Part shown: piece after piece, positions 1 to 6,939 of the stretch | Position numbering within the stretch: the first letter of the stretch is position 1 | Layout: every line of letters starts with the position of its first letter | NCBI GenBank assembly: GCA_005778045.1 | Contig: SXKQ01000211.1 | Coordinates: 1 to 37,801, forward strand | DNA: 37,801 nt | Source of the DNA: Planctomycetia bacterium | GTDB taxonomy: Bacteria > Planctomycetota > UBA1135 > GCA-002686595 | Direction of reading: 5' to 3' | Notes under the pieces: generated by a model | The model's database searches: none | What the model saw: only the letters and a program-made list of their open reading frames with translations | Told to the model about the DNA's origin: nothing | Translations under genes and position numbers: made by a program

Positions 1-2
1 CC

Positions 3-350
3 GCGCCGGCCGCGCGCGAGCGCGCGCCACAGGGGGTGTGGGGCAACCTGCTCACTGAGCTCGCCAAGACCCACGCCGAGGCTGCCGAGGTGCTCAAGCG
101 CCGCGGCAGTCTCGCGGAAACCACTGGCTCCCGCGCCACCATCCAGCTCCAGCGCCTGCTCGAGCCCGAGCGCGCGCTGCTCGCGGGCAGTGCAGTGCGA
201 ACGACGCTCGAGGCCCTGCTCGCGCGTTCGCTCGCGCGCCCCGTACAGCTCGTGCTCGACGATCCCGCGACTCGCGCCGCGGGCTCGTCCGATCCCTTCA
301 CGCGCGAGGTGGCCGAGCTCTTCGGCGGCCTGATCGAGGACAACGCATGA
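3..350 (+). CDS. dnaX: DNA polymerase III subunit gamma/tau, C-terminal end (partial)
   Basis: The reading frame is open from base 3 and is cut by the window edge, so only about the last 115 residues are present. What remains is the C-terminal region of the clamp-loader gamma/tau subunit: an amphipathic helical stretch followed by a short alpha/beta segment ending near DPFTREVAELFGGLIEDNA, a type of ending common in DnaX proteins just before the stop. None of the AAA+ ATPase motifs lie inside the window. The call rests mainly on context, since dnaX-ybaB-recR is one of the most conserved bacterial gene strings. The stop overlaps the ybaB start as ATGA, which suggests translational coupling. 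An unrelated helical protein is possible from these residues alone. Confidence 0.8.
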   Translation, partial: APAARERAPQGVWGNLLTELAKTHAEAAEVLKRRGSLAETTGSRATIQLQRLLEPERALLAGSAVRTTLEALLARSLARPVQLVLDDPATRAAGSSDPFTREVAELFGGLIEDNA

Positions 351-670
351 CCAGCGCTTTCGGCGACATGGGCAGCCTTCTGAAGCAGGCCCAGCAGATG
401 CAGCGCGAGCTCGACCGCGTCCGCGAGGAACTCAAGAGCCGCACGGTCGAGGGCAGCGCCGGCGGCGGTGCCGTGCGCGTGCTCGCGAGTGGCGACCGCA
501 GCGTCGTCAAGGTCGAGATCGCGGCGGAGTTGCTCGCGCGGCCGGACAAGACGCTGGTCGAGGACCTCGTGCTCGCCGCGACGCGCGACGCGCAGGCGAA
601 GGCCGCGCGACTCGCGGCCGAGGCCATGGCCAAGGTCACCGGCGGCGTGCAGCTGCCTGGGCTCTTCTAG
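347..670 (+). CDS. ybaB: YbaB/EbfC family nucleoid-associated protein
   Basis: A 107-residue protein of the usual YbaB/EbfC length. The N-terminal half is helical and rich in Gln, Lys and Glu (MGSLLKQAQQMQRELDRVRE), followed by the beta-strand region of the family and a C-terminal helix. Family members form dimers that bind DNA and are nucleoid-associated; the exact role is not settled and has been tied to recombination and repair through the link with recR. The ATG start overlaps the dnaX stop (ATGA), and recR begins 12 bases downstream, so the three genes very probably share one transcript. Confidence 0.93.
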   Translation: MTSAFGDMGSLLKQAQQMQRELDRVREELKSRTVEGSAGGGAVRVLASGDRSVVKVEIAAELLARPDKTLVEDLVLAATRDAQAKAARLAAEAMAKVTGGVQLPGLF

Positions 671-682
671 GGCGCGCGTGCC

Positions 683-1309
683 GTGGCCTACCCTGAGCCG
701 CTCGAGAGGCTGATCGAGGCCTTCTCCCGCTATCCGGGCGTCGGACGGCGCACGGCCGAGCGGCTCGCGTTCCACGCCCTGCGCGATCCCTCCGCGCGCG
801 AGCTCGCTCCGGCCCTCGAGCGCGCGGTGCGCGAGACCGAGCTGTGCCGGGCGTGCTGCAACGTGACGCGCACGAATCCCTGCGCGATCTGCGCCGATGC
901 CGAACGCGACGCGCTGGCGCTGTGCGTGGTCGAGCAGCCCAAGGACGTCGAGGCCATCGAGCGCGCCAAGGTCTTTCGCGGCCGGTACCACGTGCTGATG
1001 GGGGCGCTCAATCCCGCCGACGGCAGCGAGCCCGCGCAACTCTTCGTGGGGCGGCTCGTCGAACGCGTGAAGCGCGAGGGGACGCGCGAGGTGATCCTCG
1101 CCACCGACCCCGACGCCGAGGGAGAGGCGACGGCGCGCCTCGTGCTCGAGTCGCTCGCCGCCGCGGGACTCGCGCCGCGCGTCACGCGCATGGCCCGCGG
1201 GCTCCCGGCGGGCAGCGCCATCGAGTACCTGCACAAGGGCGTGCTCGAGGACGCCCTCGAGGGCCGGGTCGAGCTCGTGCTGCCGCGCCCGCGCCGCCCG
1301 CTGTCCTAG
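683..1309 (+). CDS. recR: Recombination mediator protein RecR
   Basis: This 208-residue protein has the full RecR layout. A helix-hairpin-helix lies at about residues 8-30 (RYPGVGRRTAERLAFHAL). A four-cysteine zinc finger uses C55, C58, C67 and C70. A Toprim domain carries the motif ATDPDAEGEATA near residues 140-151. RecR acts with RecF/RecO to load RecA on gapped DNA covered by SSB. The start is GTG, 12 bases after ybaB. The segment that normally reads close to SPLDGIGPEDL is altered here to NPADGSEPAQL, a mild divergence. The C-terminal tail is Pro/Arg-rich. The next gene, rpoN, follows after 82 bases. Confidence 0.97.
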   Translation: MAYPEPLERLIEAFSRYPGVGRRTAERLAFHALRDPSARELAPALERAVRETELCRACCNVTRTNPCAICADAERDALALCVVEQPKDVEAIERAKVFRGRYHVLMGALNPADGSEPAQLFVGRLVERVKREGTREVILATDPDAEGEATARLVLESLAAAGLAPRVTRMARGLPAGSAIEYLHKGVLEDALEGRVELVLPRPRRPLS

Positions 1310-1391
1310 TCTCGCGGGGCCGGAGCCCCCTTTCTCCTGCGGGAGCGCAAGCTCGCTCAACCTGCCCCGAATTCGCGTCGATAGTCCGTGC

Positions 1392-2726
1392 GTGGCGCAG
1401 CGCATCGAAGTCCGGCAGGCGATGGGGCAGCAGATGCTGCTCGCACCGCGCATGCTGCAGTCGATCGAGCTGCTCGCGCTGCCGGCCCTTGCGCTCGAGT
1501 CCTTCCTGCGCGAGCAGGCCGAGCAGAACGAGGCTCTCGTGGTCGAGGAGTCGCCGCGCTCCCTGCCGAGCGAGCCCGCTCGCAGCCGGGCGCGAGGAGA
1601 CGCGACGGAGCGCCACGACGAGTGGCTGCAGAACCAGCCGGATCGGCACGTCGACGTGGCCGCGCAGCTCGAAGCCGAGCTCGCGCTGCTCGGCCTCGAG
1701 CCGTGCACGGAAGTCTGGTCCCGCTGGCTGCTCGCACAGCTCGACGAGCGTGGCTTCCTGCCGTGGCTCGACGACGAGCTGCTCGCGCGCGCGGAACTGG
1801 ACGGCCTCGAGGGTGGAGCAAGCGAGCTCGCGGGCGCTCGCGCGGCTCTCGCACGTCTCGAGCCGCGCGGGCTCGGCGCGCACGACGCGATCGAGGCCTT
1901 GCTCCTGCAGCTCGACCCCGCCGATCCCGACTTTGCGGCCCTGCAGCGCATCCTGCGCGAATTCGTCGGCGAACTGGCCCGCAATCACCTGCCCGCCGTC
2001 GCGCGCGAGCTGCGCATCGACGTGTCGCGCCTGCGCGAGTTGCTCGCGCGCCTCGCGCAGCTCGATCCGGCTCCTGGCGCCGCGCTGCGGGACGAGCCCG
2101 CTCCGCTCGTGTACCCCGACGTCGTCGTCGAGCGCGACGATCAGGACTCCTTCGAGGTGCGCCTTGATCGCTCTTCGTGGCCTTCCGTCTCGCTCGACGC
2201 GCGCATCACGCGGCTCGCGCACGATCCCGCGCAGCCGCGCGAGGTGCAGAGCTACCTGCGCGGCAAGCTCGAGCGTGCGCGCTGGCTCGTCGAGGCCATG
2301 GAGCTGCGCGGCGCGACGCTGCTCGCGATCTCGAAGGCGCTCTTCGCGCACCAGCGCGCGTTCCTCGAGCGCGGCCACGGCCAGCTCGTGCCGCTGACCA
2401 TGACGGCGCTCGCCGAGGAACTCGGGCTGCATGTCAGCACGGTGAGCCGCGCCGTCGCAGGCAAGCATGCTCAGACGCCGCACGGCATCGTCGCCCTGCG
2501 CGACCTGTTTCCCCAAGCCGCAGCCGGTGGCGAGCTCGCCCGCGACGACGTGCGCGAGGCCGTGCGCGCCCTGTTTGCCGACGAGGATCCGTCGCGTCCG
2601 CTCTCGGACGACGAGGCCGTCGAGCGCCTCGCGCGGTCCGGACACGCGCTCGCCCGGCGCACGGTCGCCAAGTACCGCGCGGAGCTCGGCATCCAGAGCT
2701 CATACCTGCGGCGCCGCCACGAGTGA
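1392..2726 (+). CDS. rpoN: RNA polymerase sigma-54 factor
   Basis: This is the sigma factor that directs RNA polymerase to -24/-12 promoters and needs AAA+ enhancer-binding activators. The N-terminal region I is present with its Gln/Leu pattern (QAMGQQMLLAPRMLQSIELL, residues 9-28). A short acidic region II and the core-binding domain follow. The helix-turn-helix lies at about residues 334-372 (LAEELGLHVSTVSRAVAGK, then QTPHGI). The RpoN box ARRTVAKYRAELGIQSS starts at residue 421. At 444 residues it is somewhat shorter than common RpoN proteins, mainly in region II. GTG is the start because region I begins directly after it. The downstream hpf, ptsN and hpr genes form the well-known rpoN neighbourhood, with truA inserted. 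Confidence 0.97.
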   Translation: MAQRIEVRQAMGQQMLLAPRMLQSIELLALPALALESFLREQAEQNEALVVEESPRSLPSEPARSRARGDATERHDEWLQNQPDRHVDVAAQLEAELALLGLEPCTEVWSRWLLAQLDERGFLPWLDDELLARAELDGLEGGASELAGARAALARLEPRGLGAHDAIEALLLQLDPADPDFAALQRILREFVGELARNHLPAVARELRIDVSRLRELLARLAQLDPAPGAALRDEPAPLVYPDVVVERDDQDSFEVRLDRSSWPSVSLDARITRLAHDPAQPREVQSYLRGKLERARWLVEAMELRGATLLAISKALFAHQRAFLERGHGQLVPLTMTALAEELGLHVSTVSRAVAGKHAQTPHGIVALRDLFPQAAAGGELARDDVREAVRALFADEDPSRPLSDDEAVERLARSGHALARRTVAKYRAELGIQSSYLRRRHE

Positions 2727-2776
2727 CCATGGCGTAGGGCCGCGCCGCGCCGGCTGGTAGCCTTCCACCCGCGTCC

Positions 2777-3571
2777 ATGCGCAACGTCCGCATCCAGATC
2801 GCCTACGACGGTTCCCGCTTCCACGGCTGGCAGCGGCAGGAGGGCTTCGACTCCGTGCAGGAGACCGTCGAGCTCGCGCTCGAGAGCCTCGTGTCGAGTC
2901 ACGTGACTGTGTTCGGCGCGGGGCGCACCGACGCGGGCGTGCACGCGCTCGGGCAAGTGGCGCACTTCCATGTCGACACGGCGCTCGACGACGACCGGCT
3001 GCGGCACGCACTCAATGCGCACCTGCCCGAGGGGGTGGTCGTGCGCCGGCTCGAGACCTGCGCCGACGACTTCCACGCGCAGTTCGACGCGTGCGGCAAG
3101 CGCTACGCCTACCGCGTGGAGACCGGCCGTTTCCGGCTGCCGTTCCCGCCGCTGTATTCGCACTTCGTGCGCGATCCGCTCGACCTCGAGGCCATGCGCG
3201 CCGCCGCGCGCGAGTTCCTCGGCCAGCAGGACTTCGCCTCGCTCGCGACCGCGGGCTCGCCGCGCAGGTCGACCGTGCGCACCATCCGTTCGCTCAAGAT
3301 CGTCGCGCGGCGCAGCGCCTTCGCGATCGTCGTCGAGGGGGACGGCTTCCTCTACAACATGGTGCGCACCATCGCCGGCACCCTGCTCGACGTCGGCCGG
3401 GGCAAGCTCGATGCGGCACGCGTGCGCGCGATTCTTGACGCGCGCGACCGTCGCGAGGCAGCCGCGACGGCGCCGCCCGAGGGCCTGTATCTCGTGTCGG
3501 TGCTCTACGAGCCGCGCGCCTTCCGAGGGCGCGACCGCGGACCGCGCGGAGTGCCGGGCCTGTTTCGCTAG
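2777..3571 (+). CDS. truA: tRNA pseudouridine(38-40) synthase TruA
   Basis: TruA converts uridines 38, 39 and 40 of the tRNA anticodon arm to pseudouridine. The 264-residue protein matches the family length. The catalytic aspartate is D52 in GAGRTDAGVHALGQ (residues 47-60). Other family signatures are YDGSRFHGWQRQ near the N-terminus, KRYAYRV in the middle and GDGFLYNMVRTIAGTLLDVG in the C-terminal half. The ATG start follows a 50-base gap after rpoN. The last residues are Arg/Gly-rich. Its place inside the rpoN-hpf-ptsN string is unusual compared with proteobacteria. Confidence 0.97.
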   Translation: MRNVRIQIAYDGSRFHGWQRQEGFDSVQETVELALESLVSSHVTVFGAGRTDAGVHALGQVAHFHVDTALDDDRLRHALNAHLPEGVVVRRLETCADDFHAQFDACGKRYAYRVETGRFRLPFPPLYSHFVRDPLDLEAMRAAAREFLGQQDFASLATAGSPRRSTVRTIRSLKIVARRSAFAIVVEGDGFLYNMVRTIAGTLLDVGRGKLDAARVRAILDARDRREAAATAPPEGLYLVSVLYEPRAFRGRDRGPRGVPGLFR

Positions 3572-3613
3572 CCCCCCAAGTTTCGACGTTTTCGCGTTCG
3601 CTGGGCTTTTTTT
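3570..3613 (+). terminator. Possible intrinsic terminator after truA
   Basis: AGCCC at 3570-3574, overlapping the truA stop, can pair with GGGCT at 3603-3607, and a run of seven T residues starts at 3607. The stem is short and the loop long (28 bases), so this is only a weak structural match, but it is the only real T-tract found next to a gene end in the window. Confidence 0.35.
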
Positions 3614-3624
3614 CGTGGCACCCC

Positions 3625-3653
3625 TTGACGGTTCTCACATGCGCGTCGAAGGT
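3625..3653 (+). promoter_or_regulatory. Candidate sigma-70 promoter for hpf
   Basis: A TTGACG hexamer at 3625-3630 is a near-consensus -35 box. Seventeen bases later lies GAAGGT (3648-3653), a poor -10 box. The pair sits between the putative truA terminator and the hpf start, where a separate hpf-ptsN-hpr promoter would be expected. The weak -10 keeps confidence low. Confidence 0.3.
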
Positions 3654-3759
3654 GAAAGTGCTGGGTGCGACGGGGGACGCGAGAGCGCCCCGCGCCGCTG
3701 TGCTGGATTCGCAGGCTGAGATCGCGGCTCCCTGGAGGAGCCGGGAAGGAACAGGCTCG

Positions 3760-4071
3760 ATGAAGACGCAGGTGTCGATCCCGCATCATGACTACCCCTC
3801 GCGCGTGCGCGAGGCGGTCGAGCAGCGCCTCTCCGGGCTGCTCGGGCACTTCGACCGCATCGTCTCGCTGCGCGCCCTTTGCGAGCGCCAGAGCGAGCTG
3901 CACCGGGTCGAGTTGGTCGCCAACGTCGGTCGCCACGCGACGCTCGTCGTCGATGCGCAGGCCGACGAGTTTCCCGCTGCCTTAGACGCTGCCCTGCACA
4001 AGATGGGGCGCGTGCTCGACCGCCATCGCGAGCGCCTGATCGGTCGACGTCGCGACCATCGGCGTCGCTAG
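3760..4071 (+). CDS. hpf: Ribosome hibernation-promoting factor, short HPF/RaiA type
   Basis: A 103-residue protein beginning MKTQVSIPHHDYPSRVREAV. It has the HPF/RaiA pattern: an initial strand, a helix (EAVEQRLSGLLGHFDRIVSL), central strands, then a helix containing AALDAALHKMGRVLDRHRER. It matches the short form, without the C-terminal dimerisation domain of long HPF. Such proteins bind the 30S decoding centre and stabilise idle ribosomes. ATG at 3760 is chosen because GGGAAGGA ends about nine bases upstream and the family homology begins there; the frame is open further 5' but that part has no family character. Position after rpoN and before ptsN is the classic one for this gene. Confidence 0.88.
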   Translation: MKTQVSIPHHDYPSRVREAVEQRLSGLLGHFDRIVSLRALCERQSELHRVELVANVGRHATLVVDAQADEFPAALDAALHKMGRVLDRHRERLIGRRRDHRRR

Positions 4072-4270
4072 CGACGCGCTCCCCGGAGCGCCGCGCCGAG
4101 GCTGGGCGTCGGGCAGGGCCGGGAGGGACCTGCGCGGCGTCTTCGTGGCGCAAGCCTTCGGCCGGGCGCTGGTGCCCGCCGGGCTCGGAGCGGGCCCGCC
4201 GGCTGGCAGTGGCTGCGGGCCGCCAGCGGGGCCGTCTTCGGATTCCATTCGCGGTGAACCGATAGGTGCC

Positions 4271-4291
4271 CGCGACAGGAGGTCTGTCGCG
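4271..4291 (+). promoter_or_regulatory. Perfect stem-loop holding AGGAGG upstream of ptsN
   Basis: CGCGACAG (4271-4278) and CTGTCGCG (4284-4291) form a perfect 8-bp stem around the loop GAGGT. The overlapping AGGAGG at 4277-4282 is the best Shine-Dalgarno-like sequence in the region, yet lies 20 bases from the ptsN ATG, too far for a normal site. The element could be a translational control hairpin or, as DNA, a dyad operator. The 231-base hpf-ptsN gap also holds GGCCCGC/GCGGGCC (4193-4199, 4215-4221). Confidence 0.45.
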
Positions 4292-4302
4292 ACCCTCCCG
4301 CC

Positions 4303-4782
4303 ATGAACCACTGGAAGCTCTTCAAGCCTCAAGCCTGCTTGCTGCCCCTGCACGGCACGGACAAGGAAGTCGTGCTCGCCGCGGTCGTCCAAGGGCTCAT
4401 CGAGGGCCGTGCGCTCGACGCGGGCCTGAGCGAGCGCGCGCTGGCGGCGCTGGTGACGCGCGAGCGCACCTCTTCCACGGGTTTCGGCCACGGCGTCGCG
4501 ATCCCGCACGTGCGCGTGAGCGGCCTCGCCGAGACGGCCGCCTCGCTCTCGGTAGTCCCCGACGGCTGCGAGTGGGGGGCGATCGACGGTGAGCTGGTGC
4601 AGCTCGTGTTCACCGTGCTGCGGCCCGACCGGCCGGGCGACCGTCACGATCCCGCGCGGCACCTCGAATTCATGCGCTGGATCGCGCGCCTCGCGCGCTC
4701 GAGCGACTTCCGCGGCTGCGCGCTCCGGGCCCGGACGCGCGCGGAGCTGATCGAGCTCCTTCGTGAGATGAGGGCCGCCTAG
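4303..4782 (+). CDS. ptsN: PTS EIIA domain protein, PtsN (EIIA-Ntr) type
   Basis: A single-domain EIIA of the mannitol/fructose family, 159 residues. The phosphorylated histidine is H69 in FGHGVAIPHVRV (residues 61-72). The second half follows the family pattern (VQLVFTVLRPDR, then HLEFMRWIARLARSSDFRG). Single-domain EIIAs beside rpoN and HPr are usually regulatory: they take phosphate from HPr-type carriers and control potassium transport, kinases or metabolism rather than moving sugar. No EI, EIIB or EIIC gene is in view. Only 25 bases separate it from hpr. A fructose-type EIIA working with a distant permease is the alternative. Confidence 0.9.
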   Translation: MNHWKLFKPQACLLPLHGTDKEVVLAAVVQGLIEGRALDAGLSERALAALVTRERTSSTGFGHGVAIPHVRVSGLAETAASLSVVPDGCEWGAIDGELVQLVFTVLRPDRPGDRHDPARHLEFMRWIARLARSSDFRGCALRARTRAELIELLREMRAA

Positions 4783-4807
4783 TACCATGCACACCGAAGG
4801 AACTTCC

Positions 4808-5086
4808 ATGTCGAACGAGGCACGTGCAACGATCCGGGTCGAAAACCCGCGCGGACTTCACGCCCGACCCTGCCACGCGCTCGTGACCACCGCGTTGGCG
4901 CATCGAGCGACGGTGCGAGTGCGCTGCGGCGCGCGCGAGGTCGACGGGCGCAGCATCCTGTCGCTGATGACGCTCGGGGCCTCGCAGGGCGAGGAACTCG
5001 AGTTCCTCGCTCAGGGCGACGACGCGACCGCGCTGATCGAGGCCTTGCGGAGGCTCGTGCAGGGCGGTTTCAGCGAGCTCGACTAA
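4808..5086 (+). CDS. HPr family phosphocarrier protein
   Basis: A 92-residue HPr. The active-site histidine lies in NPRGLHARPCHALVTTA. The usual residue after HARP is Ala; here it is Cys. The region around the regulatory serine reads VDGRSILSLMTLGASQG and keeps the serine, so control by an HPr kinase is possible but not shown. An ATG lies at 4787 in frame, but the one at 4808 is preferred because GAAGGAA (4796-4802) is well spaced for it and the fold starts just after. With ptsN directly upstream this is the probable phosphate donor for that EIIA (an NPr-like role). Tandem hairpins follow the stop. Confidence 0.93.
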   Translation: MSNEARATIRVENPRGLHARPCHALVTTALAHRATVRVRCGAREVDGRSILSLMTLGASQGEELEFLAQGDDATALIEALRRLVQGGFSELD

Positions 5087-5123
5087 ACCTCGCCGCCCCG
5101 GCTGGCCGAAGTTGCCTGCGGCT

Positions 5124-5165
5124 CCGGTCCTCCCGACCGGGTCCGGGTCCGCTCTCGCGGGACCC
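5124..5165 (+). terminator. Tandem GC hairpins after hpr
   Basis: CCGGTC (5124-5129) pairs with GACCGG (5135-5140) around CTCCC. Then GGGTCCGC (5145-5152) pairs with GCGGGACCC (5157-5165) around TCTC with one bulged base. There is no T-tract. The pair lies between the housekeeping string and the pil operon and probably marks the transcript end. Confidence 0.45.
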
Positions 5166-5197
5166 GCCCGTCAGGCATCGAACGGCACGAGGCAAGA

Positions 5198-6256
5198 GTG
5201 TTCCGCAGAGGCAAGAGCGTCGTGGGCCTCGATCTGGGCAGCCAAGTCGTCAAGGCTGTCGAGATCACGCTCGAGGGCCCCGAACCGGTGATCACCGGCT
5301 TCGCGCGAGTCGAGATCCCCCCGGGCGGCGACAAGGCCGCCGCCGTGGCCGAGGTCTGGAAGCGCGGCAAGTTCCGCGCCCGCTCGGTCGTGACGTCCGT
5401 CGCCGGGCAGTCGGTGGTGGTGCGCTACCTCCAGATGCCCAAGATGAGCGACTCGGAGCTGCGCCAGGCGATCCGGCTCGAGGCCGACCGCTACGTGCCC
5501 TTCGAGCTCGCCGAGTGCGTGCTCGACTGCCAGCCGCTCGCGCGCCGCGCCATGCGCGCGGGCGAGGCCGCCAAGGACGAGACCATGCCGGTCGTGCTCG
5601 TCGCCTGCCGCCAGCAGACGATCGACGAGCAGGTCGCGCTCCTGCAGGGCCGGAACCTGCAGCCGCTCGCCATCGACGTCGACTCGTTCGCCATCGCGAA
5701 TGCGTGGGAGTTGTGCGGGCTCAGCGACGAGGCCGCGGCCGCGCTCGAGGGCTCGGGAGAGGAGCGCGCGATCGCGCTCGTCGACGTCGGCGCATCGCGC
5801 ACCCAGATCAACGTGCTCGTCGGCGGCGAGACCTGCTTCAGCCGCGAGATCGCCATCGGAGGTGCGGACATGACGCAGGCCGTGGCGCGCCGGCTCGGGC
5901 TCGAGAACTTCGACGCCGAGTCGCACAAGCGCGCGGGGGCTGAGGCCGAGGCGGACATCGTGCGCGCCATCCAGCCGGTGCTCGAGGATCTCTCCAACGA
6001 GCTGTCGCTCTCGCTCGACTACGTCGAGAACCACGAGGGCGTGCGGGTCGAGGAAGTGCTGCTCTCCGGCGGCGGCTCGCTCGCGCCGGGGCTCATCGCG
6101 CAGGTCGAGCAGGCCACGGGGCGCACCACGCGCGCGTGGAATCCGCTCGAGGGCCTGCGCGTCGCCGCCGAGCGCGTGGATGTCGAGGAACTGGAGAACT
6201 GGGCGCCGACCTTGGTCGTCGCGCTCGGTCTCGCAGCGAGGGTCCGCGCCGCATGA
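5198..6256 (+). CDS. pilM: Type IV pilus assembly ATPase-like protein PilM
   Basis: PilM is a cytoplasmic actin-like protein that binds the N-terminal tail of PilN and links the inner-membrane platform to the motor. The 352-residue sequence has the expected nucleotide-binding pieces: GLDLGSQVVKAVEI (residues 10-23), the segment LRQAIRLEADRYVPFE, then LVDVGASRTQINVL (phosphate 2) and VLLSGGGSLAPGL (adenosine-binding region). GTG is the start because the actin-like fold begins within ten residues. The stop overlaps the pilN start (ATGA). The gene order pilM-N-O-Q is canonical; a PilP gene is missing as a separate unit. Confidence 0.95.
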   Translation: MFRRGKSVVGLDLGSQVVKAVEITLEGPEPVITGFARVEIPPGGDKAAAVAEVWKRGKFRARSVVTSVAGQSVVVRYLQMPKMSDSELRQAIRLEADRYVPFELAECVLDCQPLARRAMRAGEAAKDETMPVVLVACRQQTIDEQVALLQGRNLQPLAIDVDSFAIANAWELCGLSDEAAAALEGSGEERAIALVDVGASRTQINVLVGGETCFSREIAIGGADMTQAVARRLGLENFDAESHKRAGAEAEADIVRAIQPVLEDLSNELSLSLDYVENHEGVRVEEVLLSGGGSLAPGLIAQVEQATGRTTRAWNPLEGLRVAAERVDVEELENWAPTLVVALGLAARVRAA

Positions 6257-6939
6257 TCCGCATCAACCTGCTCCCCGAGCAGCACCGCCGCAAGGCGCGC
6301 ACGCCGCTGAAGGTCCTCGGCCTCGTGGTCGCGCTTGTCGCCGTCACCTCGCTGCTCGCGAGCTGGTACGGCTGGCTCGCCTTCGGCGTGATGAACGAGG
6401 TCGAGAGCGAGCGTTCCGTGCTCATGACCGAGGCGGAGGGCCTCAATCGCCAAGTCGACTACCACAAGAAGCTCGACGGCGAGCGCAGGCGCTTCACCGG
6501 CCGCGAGGAGGCGCTCGCAGGCGTCATCAAGACGCGCGTGCTGTGGACGCGCAAGATCGACGAGCTGGTCGCCGTCATCAACTCCGGCGGGGACGGCAAG
6601 CGCCACTTCGTGTGGCTCGACGACCTCGTCGTCTCGCAGAACTCCGACCCGCGCGCCACGTCGCCGGGCCAGCTCAAGGCCGCGGGCCACTCCGGCTCGC
6701 CGCACTTCTCGCAGGTGGCAGACTTCCTCGAGGACCTCGAGCGCTCGAGCTTCCTCGATGACTTCCTGCCGCCCTCGCCGCCCGAGGGCACCCAGACCGA
6801 TCCGGATCCGGAACTCGTGCCTTCTGTGGTGTGGAACTTCCCGCTCGCGCTGCAACTGCGCCCCCGCGAGTCGGCCAAGGTCGAGCCTCAGAAGAAGCCC
6901 GCCAAGAAGGCGCCCGTCGCCATGGAGTCGAAGCCGTGA
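6253..6939 (+). CDS. pilN: Type IV pilus assembly protein PilN
   Basis: The protein opens with MIRINLLPEQHRRK, the conserved cytoplasmic PilM-binding motif, followed by a single transmembrane helix at about residues 20-43 and a periplasmic region with a coiled-coil start. At 228 residues it is slightly longer than usual because of an insertion with a Ser/Gly-rich segment and a Pro/Asp-rich loop (PPSPPEGTQTDPDPE) and a Lys/Pro/Ala-rich tail. The start overlaps the pilM stop and its own stop overlaps the next start (GTGA), so the four pil genes are read as one unit. PilN pairs with PilO in the inner membrane to form the alignment complex. Confidence 0.93.
   Translation: MIRINLLPEQHRRKARTPLKVLGLVVALVAVTSLLASWYGWLAFGVMNEVESERSVLMTEAEGLNRQVDYHKKLDGERRRFTGREEALAGVIKTRVLWTRKIDELVAVINSGGDGKRHFVWLDDLVVSQNSDPRATSPGQLKAAGHSGSPHFSQVADFLEDLERSSFLDDFLPPSPPEGTQTDPDPELVPSVVWNFPLALQLRPRESAKVEPQKKPAKKAPVAMESKP

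Noticed and set aside
3616..3630. TGGCACCCCTTGAC as a sigma-54 promoter before hpf
   Set aside because: The spacing between the GG and the downstream element is about two bases too short and the -12 GC is missing, so it does not fit a -24/-12 promoter.
5104..5116. TGGCCGAAGTTGCC as a sigma-54 promoter before pilM
   Set aside because: Eight bases separate GG and GC instead of the ten required.
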